Shown one piece after another: positions 35,865 to 45,201 of a DNA stretch of 57,711 nucleotides. Positions within the stretch are counted from its first letter, which is position 1. Each line of letters opens with the position of its first letter. The DNA comes from Bdellovibrionales bacterium (GTDB lineage Bacteria > Bdellovibrionota > Bdellovibrionia > Bdellovibrionales > UBA1609), in contig JALZUR010000025.1 of the NCBI GenBank assembly GCA_023301025.1, forward strand, positions 1-57,711, given 5' to 3'. The position numbers were made by a program, and so were the translations under genes. The notes beneath the pieces are model-generated. The model was not told the origin of the DNA and did no database searches. It worked only from the letters and a program-made list of their open reading frames with translations.

Positions 35865-37310
35865 CTACTGCCCTTGCCCTAGTGAGTAGCCACGCTCTCC
35901 ACCAAATGTGTAGAGATTCTCTGTTTTTATAATGTCCATACCAGCTTTTGTGATTCTATCCATTAGATCTATCAAATCTAAATTGGTTAATGTTTTACCA
36001 TTTTCAGTTGCATGAAAACGACATCTCCAGTGGTCTGTGCAAAAAGTCAAAGGGTTTCCGTTAGGATAAACTTTAACACCACGGTTTGTGATCATTTTCA
36101 AAGACAAACCTGCACCCTCAACCCCTTTGATTAAAGCTTCACCTACTACATCAGGGTTTCTTTCATCATTATACAAAAAGACATCAATACCTTGAAGCTC
36201 TCTTGGTGCCTTTTCTTGCGGAGTATAACTGACTTTAATCTCTTTAGCCTCTTCAGGATATGTCACAGCTTGAAACTTTGTAGGCTTTTGACCAAGTCTT
36301 TCAATCACAGCTTTTGAAAAGTCACTTGTAGAAACTTTTTTAGAGCTGTTTGCTTCACTGTAGATATCGTATGTGTGAACTCCATCTTCGATGGTTTTTA
36401 GCCACGCGTTTTCAACTTTTTCAGCAACTTTGGTTTGACCCATGTGATTGAGCATCAAAATACCTGCAAGTAAAAGTCCACTTGGATTGGCCATATTTTG
36501 CCCAGCACGTCTCGGTGCCGACCCATGGATAGCTTCAAACATTGCACACTCTTGTCCAATGTTACTTGACCCAGCTAAACCAACAGAGCCCGCAATTTGT
36601 GCGGAAATATCACTTAAAACATCTCCATATAAGTTAGGCAGAAGAACCACATCAAAGTTTTCAGGAGTGTCTGCAAACTTAGCCGCTCCAATATCAATAA
36701 TCCAATGATCAGCCTCAATTTCAGGGTACTCTTTTGCAATCTCATCAAAGACTTTATGAAACAAACCATCTGTAAACTTCATAATGTTGTCTTTAGTCAT
36801 ACACGTAATGCGATTTCGACCTGCGTTTTTAGCGTACTCAAAAGCATATCTAGCAATTTTTTCACAACCTGGACGACTCATAAGTTTTAAACACTGAAAA
36901 ACCTCATGTGTTTGTCTGTGCTCAATACCTGCATAAAGGTCTTCTTCATTTTCTCTGATAATAACCGTATCCATAACCGGATGCTTAGTATCAATCATTG
37001 GATGTAGAGATCTAACAGGTCTAACATTTGCAAAAAGACCAAGTGTTTTTCTTACAGTAACATTCAAACTCTTATATCCACCACCTTGAGGAGTCGTGAT
37101 TGGAGCTTTATAAAAAATCTTATTCTCCATAAGCTTTTCCCAAGCCGAAGGTTCAATACCAGTAGTGTTACCTTCTAAATACTGCTTTTCACCAATTTTA
37201 ATTTCATCTATTTCAAACTCAGCCCCAGCAGCTTGAAGAATATCTAATGAAGCCTTCATAATTTCTGGCCCTATACCGTCCCCATAAGCCACACATATTT
37301 TTTTTGCCAT
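35865..37310 (-). CDS. icd: isocitrate dehydrogenase, long Thermus-type
   Basis: Oxidises isocitrate to 2-oxoglutarate in the TCA cycle. The start MAKKICVAYGDGIGPEI, the substrate segment SLNVTVRKTLGLFANVRPVR, VMDTVIIRENEEDLYAGIEH, and the cofactor site EAIHGSAPRRAGQNMANP are clear. Length is 481 residues, carrying a C-terminal extension (about residues 350-481) as in Thermus thermophilus enzyme, not the 416-residue E. coli form. Coenzyme choice (NADP or NAD) is not settled from the sequence. It stands alone with a strong terminator downstream. Confidence 0.93.
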   Translation of the reverse strand: MAKKICVAYGDGIGPEIMKASLDILQAAGAEFEIDEIKIGEKQYLEGNTTGIEPSAWEKLMENKIFYKAPITTPQGGGYKSLNVTVRKTLGLFANVRPVRSLHPMIDTKHPVMDTVIIRENEEDLYAGIEHRQTHEVFQCLKLMSRPGCEKIARYAFEYAKNAGRNRITCMTKDNIMKFTDGLFHKVFDEIAKEYPEIEADHWIIDIGAAKFADTPENFDVVLLPNLYGDVLSDISAQIAGSVGLAGSSNIGQECAMFEAIHGSAPRRAGQNMANPSGLLLAGILMLNHMGQTKVAEKVENAWLKTIEDGVHTYDIYSEANSSKKVSTSDFSKAVIERLGQKPTKFQAVTYPEEAKEIKVSYTPQEKAPRELQGIDVFLYNDERNPDVVGEALIKGVEGAGLSLKMITNRGVKVYPNGNPLTFCTDHWRCRFHATENGKTLTNLDLIDLMDRITKAGMDIIKTENLYTFGGERGYSLGQGQ

Positions 37311-37483
37311 TGTAAATTGTCCTCTCTTGTTATTTTTTTGCTATCAGACTAACTCAAAAGCACAAGGGCGTAAACTCATGGCTTTAAACATTTTGCCTAA
37401 TACCTAAACCAACGCAACCCCCCTTTGCTTGACCCTAAGGTGCAAGGTTAGGTCAATTAAACGCAAATAAAAAAGGTTTTTTT

Positions 37484-38965
37484 ATCTTAAACTTAAAAAA
37501 ATACGTTGATCCTCAAGTTTTTTGGGGCTCCGTGATCTCTTTACTGATTGTTATAATTCTTGCTATTTTTTTAGGCGATGGGGCACTTCTCGAACTCACA
37601 AACACATGGAAAGATAGTTTTTTAAAAAATCTTGGTTGGATTTATATTTTAACCTTTATTTGGATCATAGTTTTTACACTTCTAGTTGCTTTTAAATACA
37701 GTGACTATAAAATTGGCGGACCTGATGCTAAAAAAGAATTCTCAAATGTCTCTTGGATCAGCATGCTCTTTAGTGCAGGCCTTGGAACAGGTCTCTTGTA
37801 CGCTGGCCCTTTTGACCCTATGTCACATTTTTTTAAAAACGAAGAGCTATCAAACCTGAACATAACAGATAAGTTTATTAGATCTCTTGAAATCTGCTAT
37901 CTGCATTGGGGACTTCCAGCTTGGTTTGTATACAGCTCAGCAGGTTTAGTTTTTGCACTTATGAGTTTTAGCTTTAATGAAAAGTTTGAGTTCTCGGCCC
38001 TGATTCCTAAACGATTTAAAAAAATAAGAGTTTCAATAAATATTTTAGCTATTCTCTCAATTATTATTGGTGTGATAACAACATTTTCTCTTGCCGTAAC
38101 ACAGATCAATGCCGGTTTGAATAAAGTCTTTCCAATCATTAAAATAACAAAGGCAAACACAAGTTTAATTATTCTATTCATAACACTTCTAGCAACTTTT
38201 TCTGTTGTTTCAGGTTTAAAAAGAGGAATAAAGTTTTTAAGTCTTTTGAATATTGGTTTAGTTGCAGTACTTTTTATCTATGCCCTTTTACACACACCTA
38301 TAGGAGAAGTGATTGGCTTAACTTTAGAAGTTACAGGTCGACATTTAAGTAATTTTACCCAAGACCTATTCTACACAGCCTCTTTAAAAGACAAGTCTTG
38401 GCTTGGCGGGTGGACTATTTTGTATTGGTCTTGGTGGGGCGCTTGGGCCCCTTTTGTAGGTCTCTTTATTGCAAGAATTTCAAGAGGCCGTACCATAAAA
38501 GAGTTTTTTTTAGGAACTATACTTGCGCCTGCACTTATTGTTTGCATCTGGTTTACACTTTTTGGTTTTTTGTCTTTTCAAGGATACTTAGACGGGAGCA
38601 TTGATTTTGATCTCATATACAAAGTTGATGGTGCTCCTTATCTGGCTCTTTTTTCAGTTTTAGACACAACGCTTTTCCCAACCTTATCAACGTGTTTAGC
38701 TCTAGTGTGTGTCACTATTTTTTATGTCACTTCTTCAGACTCAGGCTCTTATGTTGTAGATATGATCGCCTCAGGTGGTAAAAAAAATCCGCACTCTTAT
38801 CTTAGAGTTTTTTGGTCTTTGGTTGAAGGTTTAATGGCTTTTATTTTGTTTTATTTTGGAGGGGTTAAGCTTATACAAAATCTTGTTATTCTTTTATCCC
38901 TACCTGTAGTTTTGTATTTGTCTTTTGGTATTTATAAGGTTCATGAAAAACTAAAAACAAATTAA
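37484..38965 (+). CDS. BCCT-family betaine/choline transporter
   Basis: A secondary transporter of the betaine-carnitine-choline family, 12 transmembrane helices, probably for uptake of compatible solutes. Family marks are LFSAGLGTGLLYAGPFDPM, then LHWGLPAWFVYSSAGLVFAL, WTILYWSWWGAWAPFVGLFI with the tryptophans of the binding site, and ISRGRTIKEFFLG. The first canonical start is GTG 37532, but the conserved element YVDPQVFWGS of the family lies just before it, in an open frame back to TAA 37436. I place the start at ATC 37484, seven bases after AAAAGG, giving 493 residues. The GTG is preceded by GGGG, so it stays an alternative. Confidence 0.85.
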   Translation: MLNLKKYVDPQVFWGSVISLLIVIILAIFLGDGALLELTNTWKDSFLKNLGWIYILTFIWIIVFTLLVAFKYSDYKIGGPDAKKEFSNVSWISMLFSAGLGTGLLYAGPFDPMSHFFKNEELSNLNITDKFIRSLEICYLHWGLPAWFVYSSAGLVFALMSFSFNEKFEFSALIPKRFKKIRVSINILAILSIIIGVITTFSLAVTQINAGLNKVFPIIKITKANTSLIILFITLLATFSVVSGLKRGIKFLSLLNIGLVAVLFIYALLHTPIGEVIGLTLEVTGRHLSNFTQDLFYTASLKDKSWLGGWTILYWSWWGAWAPFVGLFIARISRGRTIKEFFLGTILAPALIVCIWFTLFGFLSFQGYLDGSIDFDLIYKVDGAPYLALFSVLDTTLFPTLSTCLALVCVTIFYVTSSDSGSYVVDMIASGGKKNPHSYLRVFWSLVEGLMAFILFYFGGVKLIQNLVILLSLPVVLYLSFGIYKVHEKLKTN

Positions 38966-39020
38966 GCCTCTTAACAACCTAAGCTTGATTGATCTTGATT
39001 TTACACTTAAATTTTAAAGT

Positions 39021-39680
39021 ATGACTTTATATATATACGACCACTGCCCCTATTGTGTTAAAGCTCGCATGCTTTTTGGCTACAAAAATATAGATGTTAA
39101 GCTAATAACACTGCTAAATGACGACGAAGAAACACCAATAAAACTTATTGGTCAAAAAATGGTGCCTATACTGTCCATTGATGAAAACACCCACCTTCCT
39201 GAGAGCCTTGATATTATAAGTTATATTAATAGTAAATATGACTCGAATATTTTTCTGGATGAAGAGCAAAAGCTAGATGAAACTCTGTCTACTTGGCTCA
39301 CAGAATCTAGGAGTTATGTTTATCTTTTAGCTATGCCTAGGTGGATCAGAGTTGATCTTGAAGAATTTAAAACTGAGTCTTCAATAAAGTACTTCACTCA
39401 AAAAAAAGAAACCTATATAGGTCCCTTTAGTGAGCATATGAAAAACTCAAAAGACCTGATAAGTGACGCCAACAATCATCTTCTTAAACTTGAAGACCTA
39501 TTGACTGAAGAATCAGATTTTTACTCTAACAAACCCTCATTTAATGATATTCACCTTTTTCCAACCTTACGCTCTTTAAGTGTTACAAAAGGTATCAGCT
39601 TCCCTAAAAAAGTACTTTCTTATATGAGAACCCAAGAGCATTTAACTAGAGTTCCTCTTCATTTAGACAAATCCTTATAG
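39021..39680 (+). CDS. grxB: glutaredoxin 2 (GrxB-like)
   Basis: A 219-residue glutaredoxin of the GrxB type: N-terminal thioredoxin fold with the CPYC redox centre at residues 9-12, and a helical C-terminal GST-like domain. LIGQKMVPILSIDENTHLPES gives the conserved cis-proline and glutathione-binding strand, and FNDIHLFPTLRSLSV matches the GrxB C-terminus. It reduces mixed disulfides with glutathione; length agrees with the 215-residue E. coli protein. It follows the transporter gene by 55 bases on the same strand. Confidence 0.9.
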   Translation: MTLYIYDHCPYCVKARMLFGYKNIDVKLITLLNDDEETPIKLIGQKMVPILSIDENTHLPESLDIISYINSKYDSNIFLDEEQKLDETLSTWLTESRSYVYLLAMPRWIRVDLEEFKTESSIKYFTQKKETYIGPFSEHMKNSKDLISDANNHLLKLEDLLTEESDFYSNKPSFNDIHLFPTLRSLSVTKGISFPKKVLSYMRTQEHLTRVPLHLDKSL

Positions 39681-39721
39681 ATCTCTATTTTTTTTACACC
39701 ACTATAAAAAATTCATTTGAA

Positions 39722-39744
39722 ATGGCTTTTAGATCTAAAGCCAT
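39722..39744. repeat. near-perfect palindrome between grxB and 39799
   Basis: ATGGCTTT, a centre TAGATCT, and AAAGCCAT give an 8-pair stem whose loop is itself self-complementary apart from one base. No T-run follows on either strand, so it is a weak terminator candidate at best and may be an operator or RNA structure ahead of the 39799 gene. Confidence 0.4.
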
Positions 39745-39798
39745 CACAAGCTTAGGGTTATGTAGTAGATCTAACATAACTATAAGGAGCTCGATTAA

Positions 39799-40524
39799 AT
39801 GAAATTAAAGCTATTTATTCTGCTAACAACAACTTTTGTCCTTAACTCTCAAGGTTTTGCAGTAAATAAAACAAATCTTCTCAAGTCTGCTACGCATAAA
39901 ACATTATCAAAAAAGCACTTAACAAAGCTAAAAGCTTTGAAAGCTGAGGTTATTAAATCAAAGCAGGAAGGCACAGTTAAAGTCGGCCATACTGTAGATC
40001 ATGACGTAGATCTACTACAGACTATTAATTGTTCAGAATACACAAGCAGCTTGGTGTTTGAAAAGTGGTGCATGGATCAAAAAAACATTGAAGCCATTAA
40101 TATTCAAAAGCTCACATTTTGTTATAACCAGTCCTATTCTAGCGTTTCAGAAGCCCTTTGCTATTTTGGCGACATCAAGCCACTAGAAGTAAGTTCTTGT
40201 CATTATGGCGCTGAGAGTATTTCTGGAGAGCAAGCTTGTATGGCCAATAAAAAAGATCTCGATAATTTTAAAGATCTTAGTGATTCTATTGAAAGTATTA
40301 TTCCTTTTGAAGTGTATTTAATTGCAACGGAGCCCGTTAGATTTGATTTTACATACGATAGAGACAAAATTGATGGGTACGCAGATGACTTGATTGAGCA
40401 ATTTAAAGAGCTTGAGCCATTTATTGATGAGCTCATAGAACAGCTTATTGAAGATGACCAATTTCTCGAAGAACCAGAAAGCAAAATAGATGGCCCCTTA
40501 GAGGATACTGAAATTGTACTCTAA
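39799..40524 (+). CDS. secreted acidic protein of unknown function
   Basis: A 241-residue exported protein: signal peptide MKLKLFILLTTTFVLNSQGF-A, a lysine-rich stretch (KTLSKKHLTKLKALKAE), then a middle region with six cysteines (residues about 78-150; NCSEYTS, KWCMDQ, FCYNQSYS, LCYFGD, SSCHYG, QACMANK) and a strongly acidic tail ending EPESKIDGPLEDTEIVL. The cysteine number suggests three disulfides. I recognise no family. AAGGAG precedes the ATG by 9 bases. Confidence 0.55.
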   Translation: MKLKLFILLTTTFVLNSQGFAVNKTNLLKSATHKTLSKKHLTKLKALKAEVIKSKQEGTVKVGHTVDHDVDLLQTINCSEYTSSLVFEKWCMDQKNIEAINIQKLTFCYNQSYSSVSEALCYFGDIKPLEVSSCHYGAESISGEQACMANKKDLDNFKDLSDSIESIIPFEVYLIATEPVRFDFTYDRDKIDGYADDLIEQFKELEPFIDELIEQLIEDDQFLEEPESKIDGPLEDTEIVL

Positions 40525-40541
40525 AACTTCTGTATAAACTC

Positions 40542-42056
40542 TTAAGAGTTCATATATTTTTTTTCATAGTCCAAAAGTGTATTTTTAACTTTTGGGCTTA
40601 AAAAGTACAGCCCTAGAATATTTGGAAACGCCATTCCTAAAATCATCAAATCCCCAAACTCTAAAATATTTGTAGCAGATGTTACAGCCCCTAAAAAAAC
40701 AACAACACAAAGTAAAACTTTATAAAAGATTGAGTACTTGTCTCCAAACAAAAATACCCAACACCTCTCACCATAATAGCTCCAAGAGATTATTGTTGAA
40801 TATGCAAATAAAAAAACAGCAACAGAAAGCACATAAGGAAACCACGAAACTTCTGCCTTAAAAGCATAAGAGGTAAGTGCGGCTCCTTCTTTTGCAGCCC
40901 TTAAAGATTCATAATCTGGATTTTCATAGGCACCAGTTAGAATAATCACAAGAGCTGTCATAGTACAGACAACTATTGTATCTATAAAGGGCTCTAAGAG
41001 AGCAACAACTCCTTCTTGTGCAGGATGATTTGTTTTAGCAACTGCATGAGCAATTGGAGAAGACCCCACACCTGCTTCATTTGAAAAAGCTGCCCTTTGA
41101 AAGCCTGCAACTAAAACTCCAACAAAGCCACCATAACCAGCTTCTGGGTTAAAAGCACCAGATACAATCTGACCAAAAGCCCATGGTATAGACCCTATGT
41201 GCTTTAAAATAATAAACATACATGCAAGTAAGTAAATCCCGCACATCAAAGGCACAATTTTACCAGTAGTATATGCAATGGATTTAATACCACCCATTAT
41301 AACCACACCAACTAAAATTGAAAAAATAAGCCCGTAAATCCACGGCTGTTCTCCGACAAAAGGAAGAGAGAGTTTAACTGCTGACAAAGATTGATTCACC
41401 TGGAAAGACCCACCACCGCCAAAAGATCCACCAATACATAGAACTGCAAAGATCACTGACAAAACTTTTCCAAGCTTTGCGTGGCCTAAATCCTTTAAAC
41501 CATTTTGTAGATACTCCATAGGACCACCAATGATTGAGCCATCCGGTCTTTTGACTTTATAGACCTGAGCCATAGTGCATTCAGTAAACTTTGAAGACAT
41601 ACCTATAAAGCCAGCTAAAATCATCCAAAATGTAGCTCCAGGGCCCCCCAAACTTACTGCTATAGCAACACCAGCAATGTTTCCTAAGCCTACTGTTGCA
41701 GAAAGAGCTGTGGTTAGTGCTTGAAAGTGACTTACCTCTTCAGAACTGTTTTCACTTTTAGATTTTTGTTCATCAGAACTATTTTTAAATATAATAGAGA
41801 GTGCGTGGGTAAAGGCTCTAATATTTATAAATCTAGTTTTAAAACTAAAATAAACGGCCCCAACAATAAGCCAAGCAACAGCAAGAGGCAGGGTCTTTTC
41901 ATTAAAAAAAAGTACATCAAAAAAAATAACAGAACCAACAAGGCTGTTGAGGTGGCCAAAGAAATTGTTGGCAGCCTCTGATAATCCAAGGGCTGGATCA
42001 AAAGACATATTAACTAAAGAACACATGTTGATTAAATCTAAACTAAACAAAAGCAA
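40542..42056 (-). CDS. sodium:alanine/glycine symporter, AGCS family
   Basis: An AGCS (DagA) family transporter, about 500 residues with some 11 helices, coupling amino acid uptake to sodium. Family motifs are ALSATVGLGNIAGVAIAVSLGGPGATFWM, here in a fuller stretch, plus KFTECTMAQVYKVKRPDGSI, GGPMEYLQNGL, and AAFSNEAGVGSSPIAHAVAK. The 5' end is unclear: TTG 42056, TTG 42050, ATG 42026 and ATG 42008 are in frame; TTG 42050 has GGGG eight bases before it. It converges with the secreted protein gene 39799. Confidence 0.9.
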   Translation of the reverse strand: MLLFSLDLINMCSLVNMSFDPALGLSEAANNFFGHLNSLVGSVIFFDVLFFNEKTLPLAVAWLIVGAVYFSFKTRFINIRAFTHALSIIFKNSSDEQKSKSENSSEEVSHFQALTTALSATVGLGNIAGVAIAVSLGGPGATFWMILAGFIGMSSKFTECTMAQVYKVKRPDGSIIGGPMEYLQNGLKDLGHAKLGKVLSVIFAVLCIGGSFGGGGSFQVNQSLSAVKLSLPFVGEQPWIYGLIFSILVGVVIMGGIKSIAYTTGKIVPLMCGIYLLACMFIILKHIGSIPWAFGQIVSGAFNPEAGYGGFVGVLVAGFQRAAFSNEAGVGSSPIAHAVAKTNHPAQEGVVALLEPFIDTIVVCTMTALVIILTGAYENPDYESLRAAKEGAALTSYAFKAEVSWFPYVLSVAVFLFAYSTIISWSYYGERCWVFLFGDKYSIFYKVLLCVVVFLGAVTSATNILEFGDLMILGMAFPNILGLYFLSPKVKNTLLDYEKKYMNS

Positions 42057-42276
42057 GACCCCTTTTTTTTTAAACTTTACTAAAAGACTCTTTTAGCGTC
42101 ATCTTTAAGGACCTTAAATCTAACGCGTGATTTCTTTCAGATTTATCTTTAGGAACGTAGATAAATTCACTAAAAGCCTATTTTAAAAGCATTTTACTCT
42201 ATTCTCTTGTATTTTCTTTTATTCCGAAATCATATGTTTCTGCTTAAAACAATTTAAAAATGAAGGAGATTTCATT

Positions 42277-42687
42277 ATGGGAATGATGCAAGAGTTTAAA
42301 GATTTTGCAATGAAAGGTAACGTTGTTGATATGGCGGTTGGTTTGGTCATTGGTGCAGCTTTTGGAAAAATTATTAGCTCACTTGTAGCTGATGTGATCA
42401 TGCCTCCAATTGGTATGATAATGGGTGGAATTGACTTCTCTCAACTCTATATCTCTTTAGGTGAAGGTACATTTGCTACTTTAGCTGAGGCGACTGCAGC
42501 TGGCGCTCCGGTGATTAGGTATGGTCAGTTCTTGCAAACAGTTCTTGATTTTCTAATTATCGCATTTGCAATTTTTATGATTGTTAGAGCAATGAACAAC
42601 GCGAAGAAAAAAGAAGAAGCTGCTCCTGCGGCACCTGCAGAAGACATAGTTCTTTTAAAAGAAATCAGAGACGCTTTAAAAAAGTAA
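42277..42687 (+). CDS. mscL: large-conductance mechanosensitive channel
   Basis: A pentameric channel that releases solutes during hypo-osmotic shock. The 136-residue protein starts [20 protein letters not shown], has helix 1 with [23 protein letters not shown], a periplasmic loop, and helix 2 ([20 protein letters not shown]) with the charged tail [17 protein letters not shown] lies 8 bases before the ATG. It is a monocistronic unit with its own terminator. Confidence 0.96.
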   Translation: MGMMQEFKDFAMKGNVVDMAVGLVIGAAFGKIISSLVADVIMPPIGMIMGGIDFSQLYISLGEGTFATLAEATAAGAPVIRYGQFLQTVLDFLIIAFAIFMIVRAMNNAKKKEEAAPAAPAEDIVLLKEIRDALKK

Positions 42688-42722
42688 GTTTTAGTTTCTA
42701 AAAAAGGAATCAGTTTTCTTTT

Positions 42723-42762
42723 AAAAGCCTGTTTGGTCGTTGATCAACCAGGCTTTTTTTTA
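42723..42762 (+). terminator. intrinsic terminator after mscL
   Basis: AAAAGCCTG and CAGGCTTTT form the stem around a loop that can itself fold on TTGATCAA, followed by eight T. It lies 35 bases after the mscL stop. Confidence 0.88.
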
Positions 42763-42829
42763 TTTAAGATTTAAATTTTAATGTGATACCCAAGTATTCT
42801 AAAATATAGTGATTCAGCTAGATTAGCCT

Positions 42830-42906
42830 TGGCCCGCTGGGAAGGACTCGAACCCTCAACCCCTAGATCCGAAGTCTAGTGCTCTATCCAATTGAGCTAC
42901 CAACGG
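42830..42906 (-). tRNA. tRNA-Arg (TCG)
   Basis: On the minus strand acceptor arms CCGTTGG and CCAGCGG pair (with one G-U), discriminator G and CCA encoded. The anticodon stem CTAGA/TCTAG holds loop CTTCGGA, anticodon TCG at 42870-42872, reading CGA arginine. D arm TAGCTCAATTGGATAGAGCA and T arm GGGTTCGAGTCC are normal. Confidence 0.95.
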
Positions 42907-42944
42907 TGAAACAGAACATACACTCAAAAAAACAAAGACTACAA

Positions 42945-43325
42945 CTAGCCTTCGTGCTGTGCGGTAACAAGTGTGTGGATATTTCCACGAACATTAAAGT
43001 CAGCTTGAACCTCAATAAACTTCGGATCAAGAAGCTTAACTAAGTCACTTAAAATCATATTAGTAACATCTTCGTGGTAGATCTTATGATCCCTAAACTG
43101 ATTGATATATAGTTTTAAAGATTTAAGCTCTACACACTTCTTTTTTGGACGGTATTTGATCAAAATAGTTGCAAAATCTGGAAAGCCACTTCTAGGGCAC
43201 AAACATGTAAACTCAGGACAAGTGAATTTTACCTCGTAGTCTCTATCTTGTGTTCTGTTGTCAAAGGACTCAAGCTTGCTCTTTTCAAGCTCTATCTCGC
43301 CATATAGTCTAGTATCATCTGCCAT
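42945..43325 (-). CDS. queF: NADPH-dependent 7-cyano-7-deazaguanine reductase
   Basis: Reduces preQ0 to preQ1 for queuosine in tRNA wobble positions. A 126-residue, single-domain (type I) enzyme. The motif [18 protein letters not shown] holds the catalytic cysteine (C43 in LCP) and the Asp of PDFA, followed by the E-x3-K motif [22 protein letters not shown]. It is the short form as in Bacillus, not the two-domain E. coli form. It follows tRNA-Arg in the reverse direction but a transcript link is unproven. Confidence 0.95.
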   Translation of the reverse strand: MADDTRLYGEIELEKSKLESFDNRTQDRDYEVKFTCPEFTCLCPRSGFPDFATILIKYRPKKKCVELKSLKLYINQFRDHKIYHEDVTNMILSDLVKLLDPKFIEVQADFNVRGNIHTLVTAQHEG

Positions 43326-43398
43326 CTTAACCTCAAATCGCTTTAAATTTCTTCACAACTACTTGTTTCGTTTAGTATTGTCTAGTTAGAATGTATAT

Positions 43399-43578
43399 AT
43401 GAAGATTTTGGTGCTTATTATTATTTTGTTTAACGTGGCTTGTGCCTCAAATAAAAAATCCTACTGTGATCTTGTCTCAAATGACATAGTTCCAGAGACC
43501 TCAAAGAAAAAAGACGTTCTTGATAAAGCTCTAAAACGAAATCTTGATAGCATAAAAGCTCAAGAACCAAGCGAATAA
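43399..43578 (+). CDS. small predicted lipoprotein
   Basis: A 59-residue product starting at ATG 43399: a hydrophobic signal ILVLIIILFNVA then C at the lipobox NVAC (residue 15), followed by ASNKKSYCDLVSND and a lysine-rich, helical tail. It is not recognisable and too short for most gene calls, but the signal plus lipobox and a full stop-to-stop frame support it. It lies between divergent queF and convergent trmH. Confidence 0.5.
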   Translation: MKILVLIIILFNVACASNKKSYCDLVSNDIVPETSKKKDVLDKALKRNLDSIKAQEPSE

Positions 43579-43615
43579 AATAGCATCAAAAAACTATAAT
43601 ATTAAAACCAGTACG

Positions 43616-44305
43616 TTAGGCCTTGGTGAGTGCTTCTTTTAATATATTCTCAGGCCATGAAAGTGTGTTTAAAGTGTATAAAGCACAAAGCCTTTGCCTT
43701 TCAACTTCATCGACTGTTGGAGGGTTTTTACTTTTGGCAGTTTGACAACTTAGAGCTCCAGCAACTGAAATGTTAAAACTTTGGGTGAAGCCATACATTG
43801 GTAAAAGTACATTTCCATCACTCATTTTTTTAGCAGACTCACTAACACCGTCTCTTTCATTTCCGAGAATAAGTGCTGTTTTTTGAGTAAAATCAACATT
43901 ATCTAATGGAACTGAATCATCATTTAGAGACGTTGTAAGAACCCTATAACCTTGATCTTTTAAATGAATGATACATTCTTCACTTTCAGTCCACGTCTTA
44001 ACATCCAACCATTTGTCAGCCCCTTGAGTAACTCTTTTTGACTCTTTAAAAGAATCTGAAACGTGATTGATTAAATGCATTTTATAAAACCCAAAGGCCT
44101 CACACGAGCGCATCACAGCACTGATATTGCCCCTGTCATAAATATTCTCTAAAACTGTTACAAAATAAGAAGATCTATTTTTTACAACATCAGAAATTTT
44201 TAAAGACCTCTCATCAGTAAGAAACTTAGAAAGTTTTTTTAAAATCTCAGCAGAAGAGTAACTTTGTTCTTTATAAGTAAAATTCGAATCAATGTCGACA
44301 TTCAT
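43616..44305 (-). CDS. trmH: tRNA (guanosine-2'-O)-methyltransferase, TrmH
   Basis: A SPOUT-fold 2'-O-methyltransferase, 229 residues, that methylates G18 of tRNA in TrmH. It shows YFVTVLENIYDRGNISAVMR with the N-x3-R core, SKRVTQGADKWLDVKTW, ALILGNERDGVSESAKK, and VLLPMYGFTQSFNISVAGAL, the four SPOUT motifs with the S-adenosylmethionine knot. These fit TrmH better than RlmB because of the QSFNISVA end. It is 14 bases downstream of speE. Confidence 0.92.
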   Translation of the reverse strand: MNVDIDSNFTYKEQSYSSAEILKKLSKFLTDERSLKISDVVKNRSSYFVTVLENIYDRGNISAVMRSCEAFGFYKMHLINHVSDSFKESKRVTQGADKWLDVKTWTESEECIIHLKDQGYRVLTTSLNDDSVPLDNVDFTQKTALILGNERDGVSESAKKMSDGNVLLPMYGFTQSFNISVAGALSCQTAKSKNPPTVDEVERQRLCALYTLNTLSWPENILKEALTKA

Positions 44306-44319
44306 CCTGAATCCTAAAC

Positions 44320-45198
44320 TTAAAAAGTATCTTTAGATTTGTTGTGTATCAGATCATCTAAAAATTTTTGTTGAAATTGAGGCAAACAAAAGCACGCGCT
44401 GTGAAGATCAGAGTTGTAATACTTAAGACTCTCTTCAAAAGAGTCAGATTTTATAGGTTTTTTTGGGTAAGTATCACCAAGAGTTCCTACACTAAAAGAC
44501 CATAGCCCTGAGGGGTAAGTTACATTTGAATAGTTGTAGATATAAGTTTTATCAAAAAACTTAGTTTTGATTTCTAACAAAGACCGTTGAGTTTCAATTT
44601 CTAAAAACGGATTCTCACACTGAGACACAACAATTCCATTTGGCGTTAGAGCTCTTTTTACATCAGAATAAAACAGCTCTCCAAAAAGAGGCGCAGCTGG
44701 TCCAATAGGGTCAGAAGAGTCGATAAGAATCACATCAAAAGAACTGTCTTCAGCTTTTTTTAAATACTCCACAGCATCATCAATAATAAGATTTAACCTT
44801 GGGTTCTCTAACTCACTAGAAGTTGATGTAATAAAACTCTTACATGCTTCTACAACACAGGCATCAATCTCAACCATAACAACCTGTTCAACCGATTTGT
44901 GCTTCAAGACCTCTCTAACAGTCCCCCCATCACCACCACCAACAACTAAGACTTTTTTAGGATCTGGGTGCGAGAACAAAGGCACATGACTAATCATTTC
45001 ATGATACACAAATTCATCTTTATCACTGGTCATTAGAAAATCATCATTTAAAAGCACGCGACCCAAATAATCTGTGTCATAAACTTCAACTTTTTGAAAT
45101 GAGCTTTTTTTAGAGTAGAGCTTTTCATTCACTTTAAAAGACATTTTATAAATATCTTTATAATTTTCCGTAATCCATTTATTTTCATCTTGGGACAT
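44320..45198 (-). CDS. speE: spermidine synthase
   Basis: Transfers an aminopropyl group from decarboxylated AdoMet to putrescine. A 292-residue protein with the start WITENYKDIYKMSFKVNEKL, the dcAdoMet site KVLVVGGGDGGTVREVLKHK, VVMVEIDACVVEACKSFI, and the catalytic DxxD region VILIDSSDPIGPAAPLF. It lies 3 bases after speD, which supplies its substrate, so the two form an operon. Substrate range (putrescine or another diamine) is unknown. Confidence 0.93.
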   Translation of the reverse strand: MSQDENKWITENYKDIYKMSFKVNEKLYSKKSSFQKVEVYDTDYLGRVLLNDDFLMTSDKDEFVYHEMISHVPLFSHPDPKKVLVVGGGDGGTVREVLKHKSVEQVVMVEIDACVVEACKSFITSTSSELENPRLNLIIDDAVEYLKKAEDSSFDVILIDSSDPIGPAAPLFGELFYSDVKRALTPNGIVVSQCENPFLEIETQRSLLEIKTKFFDKTYIYNYSNVTYPSGLWSFSVGTLGDTYPKKPIKSDSFEESLKYYNSDLHSACFCLPQFQQKFLDDLIHNKSKDTF

Positions 45199-45201
45199 CT
45201 T

